This document shows, piece after piece, positions 61,267-64,000 of a stretch of 64,000 nt of DNA; positions within the stretch are counted from its first letter, which is position 1; every line of letters begins with the position of its first letter. Origin of the DNA: SIG307 sp964545045 (GTDB taxonomy: Bacteria > Bacillota > Clostridia > Lachnospirales > Lachnospiraceae). The DNA lies in contig CAZJEN010000017.1 in assembly GCA_964545045.1 (NCBI GenBank), forward strand, positions 1 through 64,000, written 5' to 3'. The notes below the pieces were generated by a model. That model saw only the letters and a program-made list of their open reading frames with translations, ran no database searches and was not told the origin of the DNA. A program made the position numbers and the translations under genes.

Positions 61267-64000
61267 CTACTCTACATCAATAGATAAACCAAACTCTTCA
61301 CGTTTCTTCGTGATTTCGTCGTTAATAGTGTCTACATAGTCAAGCAAGGTCTCTCGCGGATCCATCTTCTCGTTGTATACCTTACGAGCTGCGTTGGTTA
61401 CGTGACGGGTAACGAAGTAACCGCCTGGGATTTCCGGAACCTGCTCGGTCCAGGACCACTGCTCTCTTAAGATTGCCATCTCGTCCGCACTCCACGGAAG
61501 CTCCTCGAAGGAAATCTTGTTTGCGGTCTTATATCTTGCGGAGGTACCCATAACTGCCTCGAGCTCACGACCGTATCTGGTCTGGGTCTCGGAATCAGCC
61601 CACCACTTCATGAACTCCCAACACTTCTGAGTCATCTCAGAGGAACGGGTTTCATCCTTAATCATCATGGAAGAGGTACCCCAAGAGGAAGCGGAACGAT
61701 CAATGGTACCGTCCTCCTGCTCCGTACCAGGAATCAATGCGAACTCCCAAAGTCCTCTGATTTCCGGAGCCAATACCGCTAAGTTATTATAAGTATCGTA
61801 GTCCTGCATACCGATCGGCATTTCACCGGAACGGAAACGGTTTGCAAAGTCGTATGCAACCGGAAGACCGTAATCGCTGTAGAAGCTGGTATAAATCTCA
61901 AATGCCTTTACACCTGCCTCGCTGGCAAGAGTACTCTTGGTCAAAGTGTCGTTATACATAGCACCGCCATGCTGATACAACAGTGCAATGAAGGTGGACA
62001 AGTCCGGATTTGCGGTACCGCCGATCAAACGCTCGGTGGACGGAATCGCCACTTCTAAGTTATTCTGCTGTAAGGTCGGTAACATATCGATAAGATCATT
62101 CCAAGTATCCGGAGCCTCTACGCCGAGATCCTCTAAAATATCGTTACGATAGAACATTACGTTGTATACATGTGTCAACGGAATACCGTATAAATTGCCT
62201 TCGAACCAGTACGGAGCCACAGCACTTGCCGGATACTGAGCAATTACATCCTCCCAACCCTCAAACTGATTAATCGGCTCTGCCGCATTACGAAGTGCAT
62301 AGTTAACCGGATCACCCTGCGCCATCTCGATTGCGATATCCGGGCCGGTACCTGCTAAGGTTGCATTCAATACCATGCCGGTACCCTGTACCAGCTTAAT
62401 GTTAACCGGAATACCGGTGGACGGAGTGAATACATCATCCACAAGAGCCTTTAACACATTACTCTGGTCACGACCGGTGGTAATCCAAACGGTAATTGCC
62501 TCTTCGTCTTCGTATACGTTACCGAGAGCATCATAGTCTACGGTAAAGGAAGCGATAAAGGAACGAATGGTGTGTCCTGCACTCTTGATAAAACCGGTCT
62601 CGATCTCCTTCGGCTGTGCATTTACGCCGGTTACGGTAATCAGGTCGATATCAAGCGGTGCTTCTGCAAGGTTCATAATAGAAGTACCTACGGAACTGAT
62701 GTTACTCTTAAAGGTAGCAAACTGCTTGGAAATCTTCTCCGGCTTCTTAATGAAGGTCTCCATCTGCTTTGCAAGCTTCTGTACGTTAGCGATATCACCG
62801 GAAAGCTCACCGGTATAAGCAACATACTCGTCAATGATCTTGTACAAACGCTTGTACTCAACATCCATTGCTTCCATAACCTGCGGATAAACCTTGTCTA
62901 AGTCGTAGTCACGGTTCTTATCCGGAGTAGCACCGGTATATACGAGAATCGTACGATACATATCGTTCATACGGATTACGGAATCCTGTAACTCATTTAA
63001 GATATTACCGAGTTCACCCATGGTAACCTCCATACGAAGGGTATGGGTACCTGCGGTCAGGTAAATATCGTAAGGATTGCCCTCAGCATCTGCAAGCGTT
63101 ACGTTCGTCCAGTCCGTGCTGTACGGGAATGCCACTGCAGACAACTCCTCAAACGGAATCACGCCGTCAATATAAATTACACGGTTAGATACACGACCAC
63201 GGTTATAAGACTGACGGGACTTTACGGTAATATTATAGAAGCCGTCTGCCGGAACGGTGATATCCCACTCAATCCACTGGCCTGCCACACGCCACTGCTC
63301 GCCGCCGCCGTAGTTTAACTTCGTCTGGGTTACACTGTACGGAACCGTATTTGCGGAAGCATGGTCGGAACGCGCATACAGAGACTGCGCGGAACGTACC
63401 GTAGATGCCTCACCCTGCACCTCGTCAAAGTGATCTGCACCGCCGGATACCTGCGGACATGCTGCCAAGTACTTTTCGTAAGTCATGGTTTCCTCAACCG
63501 GGCAAATGGAAATCTTGCGGATTGCCATCGGCTCGTTCACCGCATCCAATGCGATGGTGTTGGTGCCGGCTTCGAAATAATACTCATATGGGTCTGTATA
63601 ATATCCCATATAGTCCGTAAAGTAAGCGGAACACCAATCCGGCTTCTCGGTCTGGGACGGACGACGGTCATTACCCTGGTTATCGGTAACAACTGCGGTC
63701 GCATCTGCCCAACGTCTCGTAAACGTTAAAGCATCGGAACCGGTAAACGGCATCACTCCGTTAATTAAGAAGCGACGCTCCATACTTACACCTCTGGACT
63801 CTACCGGATAATACTCAATATATGCACGGTACAATCCCGCCTCCGGAACTGTTACCTGCCATTCGGTATAGCCACCGTCTCCCTGGTAAAGCACAGCAGC
63901 TTCACCCTGGTAATCGGTAAGAATCTCGGTATTCTCTGCATTGTCCTTATTGTACTTTGCGAGATCTACCACAATTTCATCACCCTGAGGTCTGGTTGCA
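61267..64000 (-). CDS. CBM-fused giant solute-binding protein (5'-truncated by window edge)
   Basis: More than 910 residues; the start lies beyond the window, since the frame stays open to position 64000. Two carbohydrate-binding-like beta-sandwich domains come first, near YTEWQVTVPEAGLYRAYIEY and QWIEWDITVPADGFYNITVK. Then a helical segment (residues about 340-420 of the visible part) with YKRLYKIIDEYVAYTGELSG. The last 420 residues are a SBP_bac_1-like sugar receptor (NIKLVQGTGMVLNATLAGTG, DILEDLGVEAPDTWNDLID, WADSETQTRYGRELEAVMGT). This is about twice the usual receptor length. It should feed the permease pair encoded just downstream. Confidence 0.9.
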   Translation of the reverse strand, partial: ATRPQGDEIVVDLAKYNKDNAENTEILTDYQGEAAVLYQGDGGYTEWQVTVPEAGLYRAYIEYYPVESRGVSMERRFLINGVMPFTGSDALTFTRRWADATAVVTDNQGNDRRPSQTEKPDWCSAYFTDYMGYYTDPYEYYFEAGTNTIALDAVNEPMAIRKISICPVEETMTYEKYLAACPQVSGGADHFDEVQGEASTVRSAQSLYARSDHASANTVPYSVTQTKLNYGGGEQWRVAGQWIEWDITVPADGFYNITVKSRQSYNRGRVSNRVIYIDGVIPFEELSAVAFPYSTDWTNVTLADAEGNPYDIYLTAGTHTLRMEVTMGELGNILNELQDSVIRMNDMYRTILVYTGATPDKNRDYDLDKVYPQVMEAMDVEYKRLYKIIDEYVAYTGELSGDIANVQKLAKQMETFIKKPEKISKQFATFKSNISSVGTSIMNLAEAPLDIDLITVTGVNAQPKEIETGFIKSAGHTIRSFIASFTVDYDALGNVYEDEEAITVWITTGRDQSNVLKALVDDVFTPSTGIPVNIKLVQGTGMVLNATLAGTGPDIAIEMAQGDPVNYALRNAAEPINQFEGWEDVIAQYPASAVAPYWFEGNLYGIPLTHVYNVMFYRNDILEDLGVEAPDTWNDLIDMLPTLQQNNLEVAIPSTERLIGGTANPDLSTFIALLYQHGGAMYNDTLTKSTLASEAGVKAFEIYTSFYSDYGLPVAYDFANRFRSGEMPIGMQDYDTYNNLAVLAPEIRGLWEFALIPGTEQEDGTIDRSASSWGTSSMMIKDETRSSEMTQKCWEFMKWWADSETQTRYGRELEAVMGTSARYKTANKISFEELPWSADEMAILREQWSWTEQVPEIPGGYFVTRHVTNAARKVYNEKMDPRETLLDYVDTINDEITKKREEFGLSIDVE

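Noticed and set aside
47253..64000. Polysaccharide utilisation locus of the Bacteroidetes SusC/D type
   Set aside because: No TonB-dependent transporter or SusD protein is present; lipoproteins and ABC permeases indicate a Gram-positive system.
1..64000. CRISPR arrays, tRNA and rRNA genes
   Set aside because: No regularly spaced short repeats, tRNA cloverleaf with TTCRANY, or rRNA segments were recognised by eye; a weak tRNA could be missed without a scan.

Overview
The window reads as chromosomal DNA of an anaerobic, spore-forming Clostridia member, most likely Lachnospiraceae. Support comes from gene content: Rex redox repressor, rubrerythrin, CwlD-type spore cortex amidase, MecA, an F1Fo ATP synthase whose c subunit carries a Na+-type ligand set, a clostridial thiSFGHEDC operon with TPP riboswitches, and a large xylan-type glycoside/ABC-importer locus. 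No rRNA, tRNA, CRISPR array, transposase or phage gene was seen. The assignment is inferred from gene families, not from a marker gene.

Layout. 1-725: a perfect 51-bp-arm hairpin, an AT-rich stretch and a ~270-nt fold-back upstream of dCMP deaminase (725-1204). 1559-3956: a histidine kinase/response regulator pair. 4720-7882: nucleoside salvage (deoD-deoC-cdd) followed by hslO and a small zinc-ribbon gene. 8099-14286: a PH-domain gene, then the operon rex - acpS/nnr fusion - alr - mazF - CBS-domain membrane protein. 14404-17904: a PfkB sugar-phosphate kinase and a LytTR-DUF3021-ABC exporter module. 18335-24519: thiamine operon with two tandem TPP riboswitches. 24574-30944: two MerR-family regulators with 19-bp-spacer promoters, a Nudix-HAD fusion, YitT, GNAT, a nucleotidyltransferase and an unidentified gene in an AT-rich patch. 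31411-39067: complete atp operon. 39347-47148: DUF402, rubrerythrin, rpiB, Sua5, cwlD, GH18, Ser/Thr kinase and mecA. 47253-64000: one long minus-strand locus with GH3 beta-xylosidase-like enzyme, GH10-like lipoprotein, two solute-binding proteins, two permease pairs, a DUF5696 lipoprotein, a YIP1 protein and an NHL/TPR membrane protein.

The most unusual signal is a family of four structured, non-coding, fold-back elements (cores at 1307-1458, 4354-4506, 18102-18252, 31166-31314). They share a ~150-nt core that folds into the same multibranch shape with compensatory base changes. Each lies between a real terminator and an inverted, partly decayed look-alike of that terminator, so that long site-specific arms pair around the core. 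No protein gene accompanies them. In one orientation both internal hairpins show a GGA apical loop of the kind CsrA binds. A second, unrelated repeat (4572-4614 and 24083-24125) occurs in the same kinds of gaps.

The second notable system is the 47-64 kb locus. It holds two ATPase-less CUT1-type importers, a CBM-fused giant solute-binding protein, a membrane-anchored NHL/TPR sensor-like protein, DUF5696 and a GH10 homologue whose catalytic signature is altered. It looks like a surface uptake and sensing machine for a plant glycan whose exact substrate cannot be read from sequence.
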